Source of the DNA: Zygnema cylindricum
Taxonomy: Eukaryota > Streptophyta > Zygnematophyceae > Zygnematales > Zygnemataceae
DNA: 64,000 nucleotides
Reading direction: 5' to 3'
Assembly: GCA_037447655.1 (NCBI GenBank)
Contig: JBBHKE010000856.1
Location: 136,813 to 200,812, forward strand
Shown: piece by piece, positions 1 through 11,118 of the stretch
Position numbering within the stretch: position 1 is the stretch's first letter
Layout: every line of letters starts with the position of its first letter
Notes under the pieces: generated by a model
Told to the model about the DNA's origin: nothing
The model's input: only the letters and a program-made list of their open reading frames with translations
The model's database searches: none
Program-made: the position numbers and the translations under genes

Positions 1-415
1 CAAAGAAGCCGTAAAACAACTTCAAAAGGGAAAAGAACCAATCTGGAGAACCGAGGATTCCAAAGGGCCTTTGCCATTTTTGCAAAAAACCGGGGCACTT
101 CATAGCTGATTGCATCAAGCTATCGGAGCTGAGGCTTCAAGAAAATCGTAGAGGGGGTTCTTCCAGAGGGAAGAAGAAAGAACTTATGGTCACACGAGTG
201 AAAGAAGAGACCGAGGAGGACAAGTCCTTCGAGGAGGAGGATGGGGAGCTTCTTCTTCACGAGAATCTAGAGGAGAAGGAGATCCCTTGAAAACAGAAGT
301 GTGCCATTGGAGCAGTTCGGGAAGCTCCAGAGGAGGGATGGATCATTGACTCAGGTGCATCTATGCATATGTCTCGTGATAGGCACCTTTTCACTAAGCT
401 AAGGAAGATCCCACT

Positions 416-1309
416 GTGGAAATAGAGTATGGGGAAGGGAGAGTAGTTACCACAAATCTAGTGGGCTCGGTAGATCTGAAAGTCTTAGTGGAGGGTAAGA
501 CTTCTATTCTCACCTTCTCAGATGTGCTCTACATTCATCGGTTGAGTAAGAATATTATGTCTAATTCTGTATTAGATGACAAGGATTTTGATACCTTCAC
601 TAGAAAGGGAGTCTTTACTGCAAAGTATGGAGATGAAGTCTACTTCACTGCAGATAAGGGTAGGCAAGGAATGCTTAGGCTTAACCTGAGTAATGAAAAG
701 AAGAGTGCTTACTATGGTAGTGTCCCAAGCTTGATGATCTGGCATAAGCGTTTGGGACATGTGCATTTTGACAGGCTGAGGGAAATGAAGAAGCTGGGAG
801 TAGTAGAAGGCATTCAGTTTGGGGATAATGAAATGATGGATGATTGTAGTGGCTGTGCCCAAGGTAAGGCTCACAGACTTCCCTTTCCCAAAATTGCCAC
901 ATATAGAGGTGAGAAAGTACTAGATCTAGTCCACACAGATATTTGGGGACCTGCAAGACTGCCTTCGATTTGGGGAAAGAGTAATATGTTGACAATTATT
1001 GATGATTGGTCGAGATATTCCATAGTCTATTTCTTGAAAACAAAGTCTGAAACACCAAAATACTTTAAAAAATACAAATCTTTGAGTGAGAAGTTGTACG
1101 GAACCCCTATTAAGAGAATAAGAAGTGATAATAAGGGAGAGTACACCTCTAACCAGTTTGAGGATTATTTGAGAGATGAGGGAGTTAAGCATCAAAAAAT
1201 TGTACTGAATAATCCAGAACAGAATGGGGTAGCTGAGAGGTTAAACCAAACTTTAGGAGATAGTGTGTGCAGCATGCTGGCAGATAAGAAAATAGGAAGA
1301 AGATTTTGA
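416..1309 (+). pseudogene. Ty1/copia GAG-pre-integrase and integrase core fragment
   Basis: An open stretch of 297 codons contains the pre-integrase region (WHKRLGH followed by a CSGCAQGK zinc-binding motif near residues 108-150) and the rve integrase core. The three acidic catalytic positions can be placed: D in HTDIWGP, D in SDNKGEY (the family usually has SDNGGEY) and E in NGVAERLNQTL. The frame is cut off soon after the third catalytic residue by a TGA at 1,307-1,309; homologous sequence continues downstream with further stops. Integrase inserts the retrotransposon cDNA into the host genome. This copy is a remnant without an intact upstream gag-protease frame. Confidence 0.9.
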
Positions 1310-1779
1310 GCAGAAGCCATGAATTGTGCTAACTACATTAAGAATAGGGTCCTCATTAAAGTTGTTAAAGGGATGACCCGTTATGAGAGATGGGTTGGAA
1401 GGAAACCGAATATTTTTCACTCGAAAGTGTTCGGTAGTGAAGTATATAGTCTTGACACAGATAAGAAAAACTAGAAACTAGATGCTAAAGGGAAACCGAG
1501 ATATTTTGTGGGATATGATGAGGATGTCAACAAATATAGAGTCTATGACTTAGATAAACAAGATATCATTCTAGTAAAGCATCTAGTTGTCATGGATGAA
1601 GGTATGTCCTTTAATCCTTTCAAATACACTAAGAAAATCAGAATCAGTTTTGAGTCCGAGAGTGAGGAGGACTTAGATCTTCCCAGAAGGGATACAAGTG
1701 AAAACATGATTGCAGATTCAAGGGAGATAAAAGATGGGGAGATATACTAGAATCCCCTCATACTCCTACAAACTTTGAT

Positions 1780-2715
1780 GTGAGAGAGGAAGAGGAGTCA
1801 GATGGGATTTCCACGGAAATGCGAGCTGATGAGACAGTTTGGAGGAATCCGAGACTTCCCTCCATTCCAGCTTCAGACTTTGAGGGAGGACAGAGGAGCA
1901 GCAAAAGGCTTCAAGAAAAACAGGTTGTTCAAAAGGTAACAAAGCTTTCTCACCCAGATGAGCCTCAGTCATACTCGGAGGCAATAGACAGTCCAGAGAA
2001 AGAAAGATGGGTCAGAGCCATAAACGATGAGATGGCTTCAACCATGGAGGCAAATACTTGGGAGCAGGTGGACAGCCCACCAGACAGAAAACCTCTTAGG
2101 TGTAAATGGGTATTTAAACTAGATCTGTACCCTGATAACACCATCGAGAGATATAAGGCTCGGCTGGTGGCAAAAGGGTTCATCCAAAAAGAGGGGATAG
2201 ATTATGAGGAGACCTTTGCTCTGGTAGTTCGATTCCCATCTGAGAGGATTCTCCTTAGTTTAGCAGCAGCGGAAGACATGAAGATACATCAGTTGGATTT
2301 TAAGACCGCCTTCCTCAATGGTGAACTGGAGGAGGAAATCTTCAAGCGGCAACCAGAAGGTTTTGTAGAAGAAGGAGAGGAAAGCAAAGTCTGCAGACTT
2401 ATAAAGTCCTTATATGGACTAAAGCATGCCCCCAGACAATGGAATAAGAAATTAGATGAGTTTCTTACAAATCTGGGGTATATTCGGATCAGTTCGGACC
2501 ATTCTATTTATATGTTTGAGGATGAGAATGATGTGATTTTTACTGTAATTTATGAGGATGATTTGGTGGTATTGAGTGAGTCTATGGAGAAGATAAATAG
2601 GCTAAAGAAAGATCTGAGGAGCAAATTTGACATGAAGGATTTAGGGGAGGCTAAATATATTATGGAAATTCAAATGGAAAGAGATATGGGAAAGAGGATA
2701 ATCAGACTTACTTAG
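1780..2715 (+). pseudogene. Ty1/copia reverse transcriptase fragment
   Basis: The frame reads through the classic copia RVT_2 domain. WVRAINDEMASTMEANTWE marks the start; KWVFKLDLYPDNTIERYKAR, KTAFLNGELEEEI and SLYGLKHAPRQWNKKLDEF follow. The catalytic YVDD box is altered to YEDD near residue 265. Together with the surrounding stops this suggests an inactive relic. A TAG at 2,713-2,715 ends the frame, and recognisable copia sequence continues in pieces up to the RNase H region. The nominal start at 1,780 is not biologically meaningful because the protein would have been translated as part of a polyprotein. Confidence 0.9.
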
Positions 2716-3118
2716 AAAGAGGCTATAATAAATATGTTGGAGAAATTTCAAATAGAGAATTCAAACAGTTGTACCACTCCCATGGACTAGAAGAAAGTAA
2801 GTGATGGGAGTGTAGAAAGAGGAGTGATAATGCTAAATGATCAGATGGGTCCAGAGGAGAGGCAGTTTATGAAATCTATTCCTTACAAACAGGTTGTAGG
2901 AAGTTTGATATACTTTATGAATTGTACCATGCTGATATAGTTGCAGCAATTGGAGTCCTTAATAGGAGTTTTAATAATCCTAAAATGAGAGACTAGGAGG
3001 CATCCAAGAGAGTAATGAGATACTTGGTGGGAACTAGGGATCTATGGTTGCATTTGGGAGGGGAGCACACTGACATCACTACTTGGAGTGATGTGATGTC
3101 AGTTATGGGGATGCACTT

Positions 3119-3545
3119 ATGAGAAGATGCACATCTGGGTATGTATTGTATGTGGGGGAAGGTGCTTGCCGTTGGAGCAGGAAGCAACAAAAGGTTGTTG
3201 CTCAGTCCACTATGGAGGCTGAGTACATGGCCTCTTTTTCTGCTGTGAACGAGTTGATGTGGGTGAAGTCTTTGTTGCAAGAATTGGGGTACATGAAGAA
3301 GGGAGTGCATGGAGTGTTTTGTGATATTTAGGCTGCAATTGCAATTGCATCCAATCGAAAACATCATTTCAAAGCTTAGCATATGGACATAAGATTGAGC
3401 TTTGTAAGGGAGAAAGTGGAAAATAAAATTGTAAATTTGGTATATAGGAGTGATGGAGAAATGGTAACTGATATGATGACAAAGCCTGTGCCATCTGTAA
3501 AGCTAAAATATTGTAGGGAAAAATGTGGATTAAAAGAGAAATTAG
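3119..3545 (+). pseudogene. Ty1/copia RNase H and C-terminal fragment
   Basis: Two short frames read as the copia RNase H end. TSGYVLYVGEGACRWSRKQQ and STMEAEYMA come first, then a CDI-stop where the family has a CDNQSA-type motif, and finally a tail ending in DMMTKPVPSVK. An in-frame TAG at 3,329-3,331 and another near 3,380 interrupt it. It follows the reverse transcriptase fragment in the expected order and marks the right end of recognisable coding sequence of this element. Confidence 0.85.
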
Positions 3546-3739
3546 AAATTAGACTAGAAATTATAGTTCATGTTACTGCTACTTTTCCTTTCTTGCTGAC
3601 AACTTATCTACCTCCTTTCAGAATGACTTCAAAGCCTTTGCTCTCCACTTACGAAGTAGAAAAAAGATTCTTCTTAAAGTCTACAACATACAAAACAATG
3701 TGAAGGGTTCACTCTACCGACTTTCCCTGCACATCTACC

Positions 3740-4202
3740 ATCAAAGATACATCACCTTGAGCTAAGGTTTGAACACTCATGCCACAAGCATAGTAGATAC
3801 TCTTTGAAGACGTTTGCAGAAGATTCTTAAATGCCGCCTTGTTCCAGCACATGTGGGCTAACGCTCCCGTGTCCATGATCCCTCCTGCTTCTTTGGACCC
3901 TCCATGGCTGATGCCAAAGCAAATAACTCCGCCTCCTCTAGCTCATTGAAGCTCAAAGACTCATCTGCATCAGTTGCAGAAGCTGAAAAGAGAGCATTTC
4001 CACGGGTGGGATTTCCAGAAAAACCTTTGTAATATTATCTTTGTTGCCAACCTGGCCTGTATAAACCTATCTCATTTGCCTTTTTCAGCTTAGGACAATA
4101 CTTGTATCCATGACACTTCTCAGAAAAATAAAAACAAGTAGCAGAACATGGAATATTATGCCTCTGATTATACTGATTAAACTGATCTTGATTTTGGGTA
4201 AA
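3740..4202 (-). pseudogene. Second Ty1/copia remnant: zinc knuckle and aspartic protease
   Basis: Read on the minus strand, this stretch gives a degenerate zinc knuckle (CFYFSEKCHGYKYC, near 4,145-4,085) followed by the protease active site in the phrase IMDTGALAHMCWNKAAF (near 3,880-3,830). A DTGA/DSGA site followed by a short H-M-C/S stretch is typical of copia proteases. Frames shift between the two motifs, so it is not translatable as one piece. It lies opposite in strand to the copia element at 1-3,560 and continues the gag fragment at 6,625-7,195 after a 2.4-kb insertion. Confidence 0.78.
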
Positions 4203-4207
4203 CTAAC

Positions 4208-6620
4208 CCCTGTGTCAAGCTCATGTGCAATATTGACACACTGGAGTCGCCCAAGAATTTCAGGCCCTTTTTAATCCTGTACGGCCACCAAAGTACGGAG
4301 GATAGAGGTGTAAATAACCAAACAAACTCTTGGTATTTCCTCAACGGAGCGGGGCGCACTTTAGTTCACGCCTAACGGAGGCCTGACGGTAAAGTAATCC
4401 CGCTTCCAAGATTGCAGTTTAGTTACATGGAGACTGTTTCCAACCGCCTTAACAGAGGGTACACTGTAGAATGGCACGTAACTCTTGTGATTATAATCTA
4501 GATTATGTTGTTAGACGTCAGTAGGATTTCAGTTTGGGTTCAACCAACTTCTGGTTCGTTGGTTACCTTAGGCCAAAGTTCAGTGTTTCAACGCCACCTA
4601 GGTACTTTTGATCCCATAGTGGATCCGATTTGCACCTTTAGCTAGGGATTTAGCCGCACTGACGTCAAAATTTTTGCCGTGAATGTGGTACGGCCTAATT
4701 TGTCCTATGTCGGTTAGATAGCCTTTGCTCTCCGCTTATTGGCTCTTGTCATTGCTTTGACTTTGGGACCTAAGACCGGACAAACTGTGTGGCATAAGGC
4801 ACTTGGGGCCGAAGGAGATAGGTCGCTGTTTCACTATTGTCTTTTGAGAAAAACCCTAGAAATTCCAACAAACTTTCTTTGGGAGAACCTTTGTTTTGCC
4901 ATCTTGGTTTGTATTCGTCTTTTGCGAAAATCGTAGTTCGGTTGGGTGGTTGGAACTATCTTTCCTTTTGGGCGATTCGGACTTGTTGCTATTGGAAACC
5001 AAAAAGGGGCTAGTCGATTCCGGGTTGCGGAAACCGAGGAATGAAGGAGGACCTTAACTGTTTTGGTGTCATCGAGAGAGATTCCGTCCTCTCTTGTTGT
5101 CATCGTTGCATTCCGAGGTATGTTGAGCTCGCTTTGCTATTATTGTTAGTCCCATCTCTATTTCTATTTCTACTTTTCTAGGGCAAGGTGATATAGTTAA
5201 ATCTGGGACAACCATTATTCTTCATTCTTCGTTATTTCAGCGTGGAAGTTAATTTGTTTTCTCTTGGGTAGTCCTTTTTGGTTCCGGGGACCCTTCAGTC
5301 AGAGCTGGCTTCCATAATCTTTTGTACCAAAACAATGGGTTTTGAGGGAGCATTTGTTAGATTTACAGCAGATCAGAACAGTATTGAAACAACCGGCTTA
5401 GAGGGGATACGAGCTTCTAAGTGGAAGGGGGTTAGTGTTTCCATTTTATACTTTTCCTTACATCTTTCTAGTTTCCCATCAACCTATGGGGGGAGGAGAG
5501 GCTCAAGAATGGGGAACCTCAAGCATTTCGTCTGAAGAGATACGAAGTTTGGAAGGTTTCGCACCCGAGGGGGATTCTCACGACCCGAAAAAACGGTCAA
5601 AAGGGCCTCCCTGTTTGATTCGCCACTCAGGGAACTAGTCGGGGAAAGCGTTCTTCCGCCTCCGCCAGTCCTCACGCCGGAGAAGTTTCCCTCTTTCGTC
5701 GAGGCTGCAAGGGCCCAGGCTGAAGAGAGAAGGAAATTGTCTCCCACTTCTTGGCATAAAAGTTTGGCCCATAAGGAACCAGTTCCGGGCCATCTCCCAC
5801 AAGTTGGACTCCATACCAGATCCAAGATTCCCAAGGCCGAAATTTCGATAGACCCTGCAATGTTGGCAGATCCTCATCGCCCTGGTCCGAAGGAACACCT
5901 GGCTCTTCATGACCTCCATGAGTTGAAGTTGAAGGAAGAATTGATGCAAAGAGTGGGCGGGGCTGATCGAGCTCGGGTGGTTCGACCGGTGGGGGGGATA
6001 GTTGAAATTCTGGGCAGTTCCTCTGAAAGCAGTTCTTCACAGTAGTTACAGGACTAACCCCAAAGGTCTCTAGCTTCTCGCCCTATGCGATCCTTCTCTC
6101 AGGACTTCGCTACCAGCAGACCCTCTAGGGGACGTGTAACTTCTCGGTCTTGTCAAGGGGAAGGTACCAACAGGAGGTCCGACCATCGTGACAACGAGGG
6201 GAGATTCGCTCCCATTTCCCATGAGGAAGCTTCTCCACCTCCTGTTTTTGTCGCAACCTGGGGACCTCCTCCATCAGCACATCTAGTACACCCTTCCGGA
6301 GGGATCGGGTTGTACGAGCCAACTAATTCGAGGCTCTGGGTACTGGCATGGAGAAACCCTCTCCCAAAACTCTGCCAGTTCGCCCTTCCGGGGGGCTATG
6401 GCGACAAGAACGAACAGATCCACAAGCTCCGGGTGTGGATGTGGAAGATTTGAGAGGGGTATTGAACAGTGCCCAAGAATTGGTAAACAAGCTGAAGTCT
6501 CAAGACACCTTTTCTAATTAACATGATTTCTTTTGTCAAAGTTTGTTGTAAAAGCTCTAACCTTTCCTTCTCCTTGAAGGAGTGTAGTATTAGATTTTTC
6601 TTTCAATATAATATTACACA
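4208..6620. mobile_element. Unclassified 2.4-kb insertion in the minus-strand copia remnant
   Basis: This block separates the gag and protease parts of one minus-strand copia remnant. The pentamer CTAAC occurs immediately left (4,203-4,207) and immediately right (6,621-6,625), the length expected for a retroviral-type target duplication. Inside, the plus strand has several loosely protein-like open stretches between 5,278 and 6,453. They are rich in E, K, P and S, and I did not recognise them. No terminal direct repeats were found, so an LTR structure is not shown. It could be a non-autonomous retrotransposon or a composite. Confidence is for the insertion, not for a class. Confidence 0.5.
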
Positions 6621-6624
6621 CTAA

Positions 6625-7195
6625 CTAAAATGACCAGCTAGCTTTAACATGACTCTTTAGCTGAACAGACACACCTTTCATGCTACTATGGAGACCTGTA
6701 GTAAGCAGAGCTGCCTGTTCAAACCCAGGAAATGACCCCGCAGGAGAAGAGTGTGCATCAATAATTGCACGAAAATTGTCACAATACTCGACCATAGTTC
6801 CCTCGAGTATTTGTATCCCCAAATTTTTCCAGCCACCAAGAGCTTCTCTTGAACATTCGTTTTCTCAAAAACAGATTTCAGTGATGTCCAAACCTTGCTC
6901 GCCTTCTTCATTTTCAGTCGAGACATGACAAGATTTTTTGAAATACAAAAGCTTAGATTGTTCGTTGCCATTGAATTCATTATCGCCCACTTGGATTTGT
7001 TTCATCAAGAGAGCCATCTAAGACCCCTAATAAGCTAGAAGTTTGAAACGACAATTCAACCATCGCCGCCCAGTACGGATACTTTTCGCCATTAAAGATA
7101 GGATTTCTTGACGAAAGGCCCATAACGTGTTGTTTTACAACCACCGTTGCAGGAGGATAACCAGCAATAGTAGTGGAAGTAGACATTAAAAACAA
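6625..7195 (-). pseudogene. Second Ty1/copia remnant: gag region
   Basis: Minus-strand frames between 7,195 and 6,625 together read like a copia-type gag (UBN2/DUF4219 type). The phrase NPIFNGEKYPYWAAMVELSF near the start is the F-x-G-x-x-Y-x-x-W signature of these capsid precursors. It is followed by KVWTSLKSVFEK and by GYKYSRELWSSIV / GTMVEYCDNFRAIIDAH stretches in neighbouring frames. At least two frameshifts are present. The copy runs into the 4,208-6,620 insertion, and its downstream zinc knuckle and protease lie on the far side at 3,740-4,202. Confidence 0.8.
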
Positions 7196-9045
7196 CAGAA
7201 ATTATCAAAAACACCTATTTAACAGCCAACTTTGATCCAACACAAAATATGACTCAAAAAGCCAATATGCCTCAAATTCGTCGCACTGATACACAACACA
7301 TTAAACTGATAATTGCCAAAATTGCAGCCTTAATGCTCTAGTAAACCATAAAATATGATGTTGGGAAGTTTCCCAAAAACTTCCCATAGAAAATCATATT
7401 CCCAAAATTGGATGATACAAATTTGACTAAGTCCTTAACTATATACTCACAGTGAGTATCTATTGGTCTACACAAATTCGGGTGACTGTACTAAAGTACT
7501 ATCATGACTTACGACAAAGTATCTGGCCTGTACATTATTGTACCGTGAGTACCTCCAAAACCTTATTTAGTACCAACCGCTAAATGAACAGTGTAACACT
7601 AATAATTAATTCACTAAACGTTAACTTATTGTTTTCCAAATGTTTATAGATATTGTCCGTAGAATTTATTTTGCTGATGCTTAGTAAGCATTAGCTGCAA
7701 AAGTCGAGATGAATGTTGATTCGATGGTATGAACGTCCTGAGTGCGTACGGCGCACTCAGTCATTCTGGTCCCCGCTTTAATCACGTCGGGTGAATTTGT
7801 CTTTTATCAACGATATTCTTTTGATTTCGTACAGTACACTCCCAGATGTCTAGCTCGGTCTCCGCTTGCATATTCACCGAAACTGCCCGTATGATTTTTG
7901 ATATGCGTATGTGGATGTCGGCCCCACTCCGTAATACCTGCATTTACTTCTTTTGCCGACACGTGTACCTATAGAAGTACAATACATTTTATTGCACTGC
8001 ATTTACTTCTTTTGCCGACACGTGTACCTATAGAAGTACAATACATTTTATTGCACTTTTGCTACAGTAACACTAATACAGCTAAGTACTACAACAAATG
8101 ACCTTAGAAAACATTCTAAGTCTTTTAATCTCTTCTCAAAGCCGTATCTATTGAAATAAAGATTTCAAAATTCAACATGCGTAATGTATCTTTGTGATAT
8201 GAAAATGGTCGGAGCAGAAGATACTACTGATGCCATGCCACTTTTTGTCACGTCTCGTTGTCATGTCACAACACCTTGCATAGTGTTAACCTCTCGTGTC
8301 ATTTTATAATTTGATTGAAGCCAAGAGACCTTTGTTAGGGAATGTAAGACTGGACAAATGAATTTTTTTTTTCTTATATTTTTAATGTAATAGACCTAGA
8401 TGTTAAATGTTGTCCATTAGGGCTAATGGACAACAACCTCTCAAATTTGTTAAATTTGTAAACTCAATAATACCCTCGTAGGCGGAAAGGAGAAAAAACT
8501 CGCCACTCTCGGATTTATAGCTTTGATTCTGGTCATTTGTTTTTCACATACTTTTTTCGACCTTTGCAGATTTTAAACGACCTATTATTATTATAATCAC
8601 TGTTATTTGCCAAGTTTATATTAAACCTATTTTTAAACTTTTGTGCTTGTAATATGTTAGCACACTATTTAAACTTCTATTTTGGTCATGAGTTTCTTTA
8701 AATTGAAGTTTCTATTTCAAAAAATAAACTTTTGAACGGGAATTTTAAGTTTTAAATCATGCCAAATTGACATTGTTTGTTAAATTGTCTTCTGGGTCTC
8801 CACTTAGTTTTCTTTAGCTTAAAAAAATGTCAAAATGTTCATAAATCTGAGCTATAATTTCCAGCAGAGGGTGTTAATGAACTTATGAAGAAGAAGAAAA
8901 ATGAACAAAAAAAGTGAAGTATCAATGCCATAGTTTGGGAAGTAAGAAAAAAAATGGCAAAAAATGATCACCAACTCTCTGAAAAATGCGTATTTTATTG
9001 TTGTCCACTCCAATACTTGAGACATCACAATCTGGCACCTAAAGC
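7196..9045. other. Intergenic, AT-rich, no gene recognised
   Basis: Only short ORFs without recognisable motifs occur on either strand. The one distinct structure is an exact 59-bp tandem duplication (listed separately). The block ends at the first foldback element. Confidence 0.5.
7940..8057. repeat. Exact 59-bp tandem duplication
   Basis: The unit starting GCATTTACTTCTTTTGCCGA occupies 7,940-7,998 and is repeated without change at 7,999-8,057. Identity of the copies indicates a recent duplication. No coding role is visible. Confidence 0.9.
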
Positions 9046-9230
9046 TACACCGTGTATGCTATTAGTGTTAATGTTTATTTTTGCCACTTAAACCCTCTTT
9101 TCTCCGTACACGCGTGTTGGAATTTGGATCTGACGGCTGCGATTGAAAGCCAATCTCCGTGTGAAAATCGGAAAAGTGTGTACAAAGAAAAGATGTTTTA
9201 AGTGGGAGTAAAAATTATTAACACCAGTAT
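9046..9230. repeat. GTACACCG foldback element, short type, right end degraded
   Basis: It starts TACACCGTGTATGCTATTAG and contains the conserved inner blocks (CACTTAAA...TTTCTCCGTACACG on the left, GTGTACAAAGAAAAGATGTT on the right) seen in the other copies at 12.3, 31.0 and 45.4 kb. The right terminal repeat is not recognisable. Confidence 0.6.
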
Positions 9231-9274
9231 TTTTTGGTTTAGGCCTATCCAAAGAATCGTTTAAGAGGTGTACG

Positions 9275-9498
9275 GTACACTGTGTATAGCTTTTAGGGTT
9301 TTAAATTTTTTCGTTTCTTAAAACATTTTCCTCCGTGAACACGTGTTCAATTCTTGATTGGAGATCGCCAATCGGAGAATTACAATTTTGCTTTCAATCC
9401 CAACCGTTGGGTTAACGAATAGACCAAGTGAGCACGTAGATTTTTTTTTTTTAGATGGAGGTAAAAATATTTAACAATAATTGCGTTTTATGGTACAC
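9275..9498. repeat. GTACACCG foldback element, short type, diverged
   Basis: It begins GTACACTGTGTATAGCTTTT and ends with the inverse (TTTTATGGTACACTT). Between them are the family's inner motifs around CCTCCGTGAACACGTG. It directly follows another copy at 9,046. Confidence 0.55.
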
Positions 9499-9584
9499 TT
9501 GAGCTTCCATGTTCAGTCAGCACAAGCATGATTTTATCTCAGTTGCCGTGTTTTAGTGTTGCGTATCGAATATATTTCATTCTA

Positions 9585-9771
9585 AGAGAGGGAGAGAGGG
9601 AGAGAGGGAGAGAGGGAGAAAGGGAGGGAGAGAAGGATAGGAGGGAGAGGGAGAGAGAGGGAGGGAGGGAGGGAGAGGGGAGAGGGAGTGGAGAGGGGGG
9701 GAGGGAGGGGGAGAGAGAGGGGTGGAGGGAGGGAGGGAGAGAGCGGGGGAGGGAGGGGGGAAGGGAGAGAG
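9585..9771. repeat. Purine-rich (GAGGGA)n tract
   Basis: This is an almost pure G/A plus strand made of GAGA, GGGA and GAGGGA units. It is open in several frames on both strands (R/E/G-rich or S/P/L-rich), which is a compositional effect and not evidence for a protein. Confidence 0.9.
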
Positions 9772-11118
9772 ATAACCAAGAAAAGGGTGAGAGTAAAGAA
9801 ACCTTGGGAGTGAGCGGTGAAGAGCAACGGAAAGAGGTTGTCGAGAAAAACAGGGATAAAAGAAGAGCCTTTGCTTGTGAAAGTTTTGCTAGGTTTATCA
9901 AAATTTTGGAAGGTTGAAAGTGAAAGGAAGAGATGATTCATGTGAGGTGTCAGTTTGGTCCTTCACTATTTTTTTTTCGGGCGTCAGAGGTTTTTTTTTT
10001 GGGCATGTTCTAAGTTCCTCTGGGGTTTTTTTCGGTCTGTACAAATGCTTGCGTAGCAGTACAGTTTGATTTGGAAGGCTTCATACATATCATGACTGCA
10101 AAGCGTTTACTTTTTGTACGGACAAGTGGCTCATATCACGACTTGCTAGTTGATGTAAGCTACACCTTGAATGGTTATTAGCGTATAGAAATTATTAGTG
10201 TAAAGAAAAAATTAGCGTCCTGTATACCCAATTTCGTACTTTTCCGTATATTTCAGTTATACGGACTTACATTTTTCGTACATCTACGTACGGCGTCCGT
10301 ATATTTCAGTACTTTTAGGGTTAGTGATGGGGGGATTTTAGGGTGTTTAGGGTACTTCCCGGGCATTTGGTACTTCCCGGGCATTTCGTACATTCCGGTA
10401 AATTACAGTACAGCTGCCTTACATTACCCGTACTCCTAGGTTTTTTAGGGTACACATGTCGTACAACAACGTACATATCCGTATGTTTTTCGTACGTTTT
10501 TAGGATTTTTTAAGGATTTCTTAGGGTTAAAGGGACGTTTTCCGTACGCTTTCGTACATCGTACAGCGAAACTAACGAACGGTATGAAAATAACGAATAC
10601 TACGTAGTTTTCGGGATAAAGTCGAAATCCGTACGAATAGGACAACTATGATCCAAAGTATGAATTGACGCTCACTTTACTTTGGCATAAAGGATTTTCT
10701 CATACGGCTAAAGTATTTTTCAAAGTTCCCTGAATTTTAGGGCAAAAAGACAGAGAAAGGTATGTACTTTAATACATGGGGACGTACCCTTAGCGGATAA
10801 AAATGACTATTAACCGGAGCAGATTGCTAATGTAGCGGTTCTTCACGACGAGGTGTCCAGTCGATGGACTTGTTTTCGTACTATACCTGTACGGAAACTT
10901 CGGATTAGACTCGTTTACGATTTGGTAAACCGGGATGACCAAATAGAAAAATTGACGGAAGGATGGCTAAGACCCGCAAGTGAGAGTGAGCTTTACTGCC
11001 GTTTGTTCGTTTTTTCAATTCGATGGACTCTTGCTCTTATATTCGGACAGGCGCCTGGCAACTCGGTTCTTCACAGGAAAAGTACTAGGTTTTGAAGCTG
11101 CTGTACTGTACTGTTACT

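Larger units (their letters stand above)
1..3560 (+). mobile_element. Ty1/copia LTR retrotransposon remnant, left end outside the window
   Basis: The copia domain order is readable on the plus strand: a CCHC zinc knuckle near 79-120 (CHFCKKPGHFIADC), an aspartic protease DSGA site near 343-360, GAG-pre-integrase and integrase, reverse transcriptase, and RNase H ending near 3,540. Integrase before reverse transcriptase is the Ty1/copia order. Stops and frame changes separate the domains (for example after 290, 1,309, 1,750, 2,715 and 3,331), so it cannot encode one polyprotein. No LTR, primer-binding site or polypurine tract was recognised at the right end, where a copia remnant on the opposite strand begins. 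It is an old, non-autonomous copy. Confidence 0.93.

Noticed and set aside
9528-9941. ORFs of 119-129 codons on both strands over the GAGGGA tract
   Set aside because: Artefact of simple sequence.
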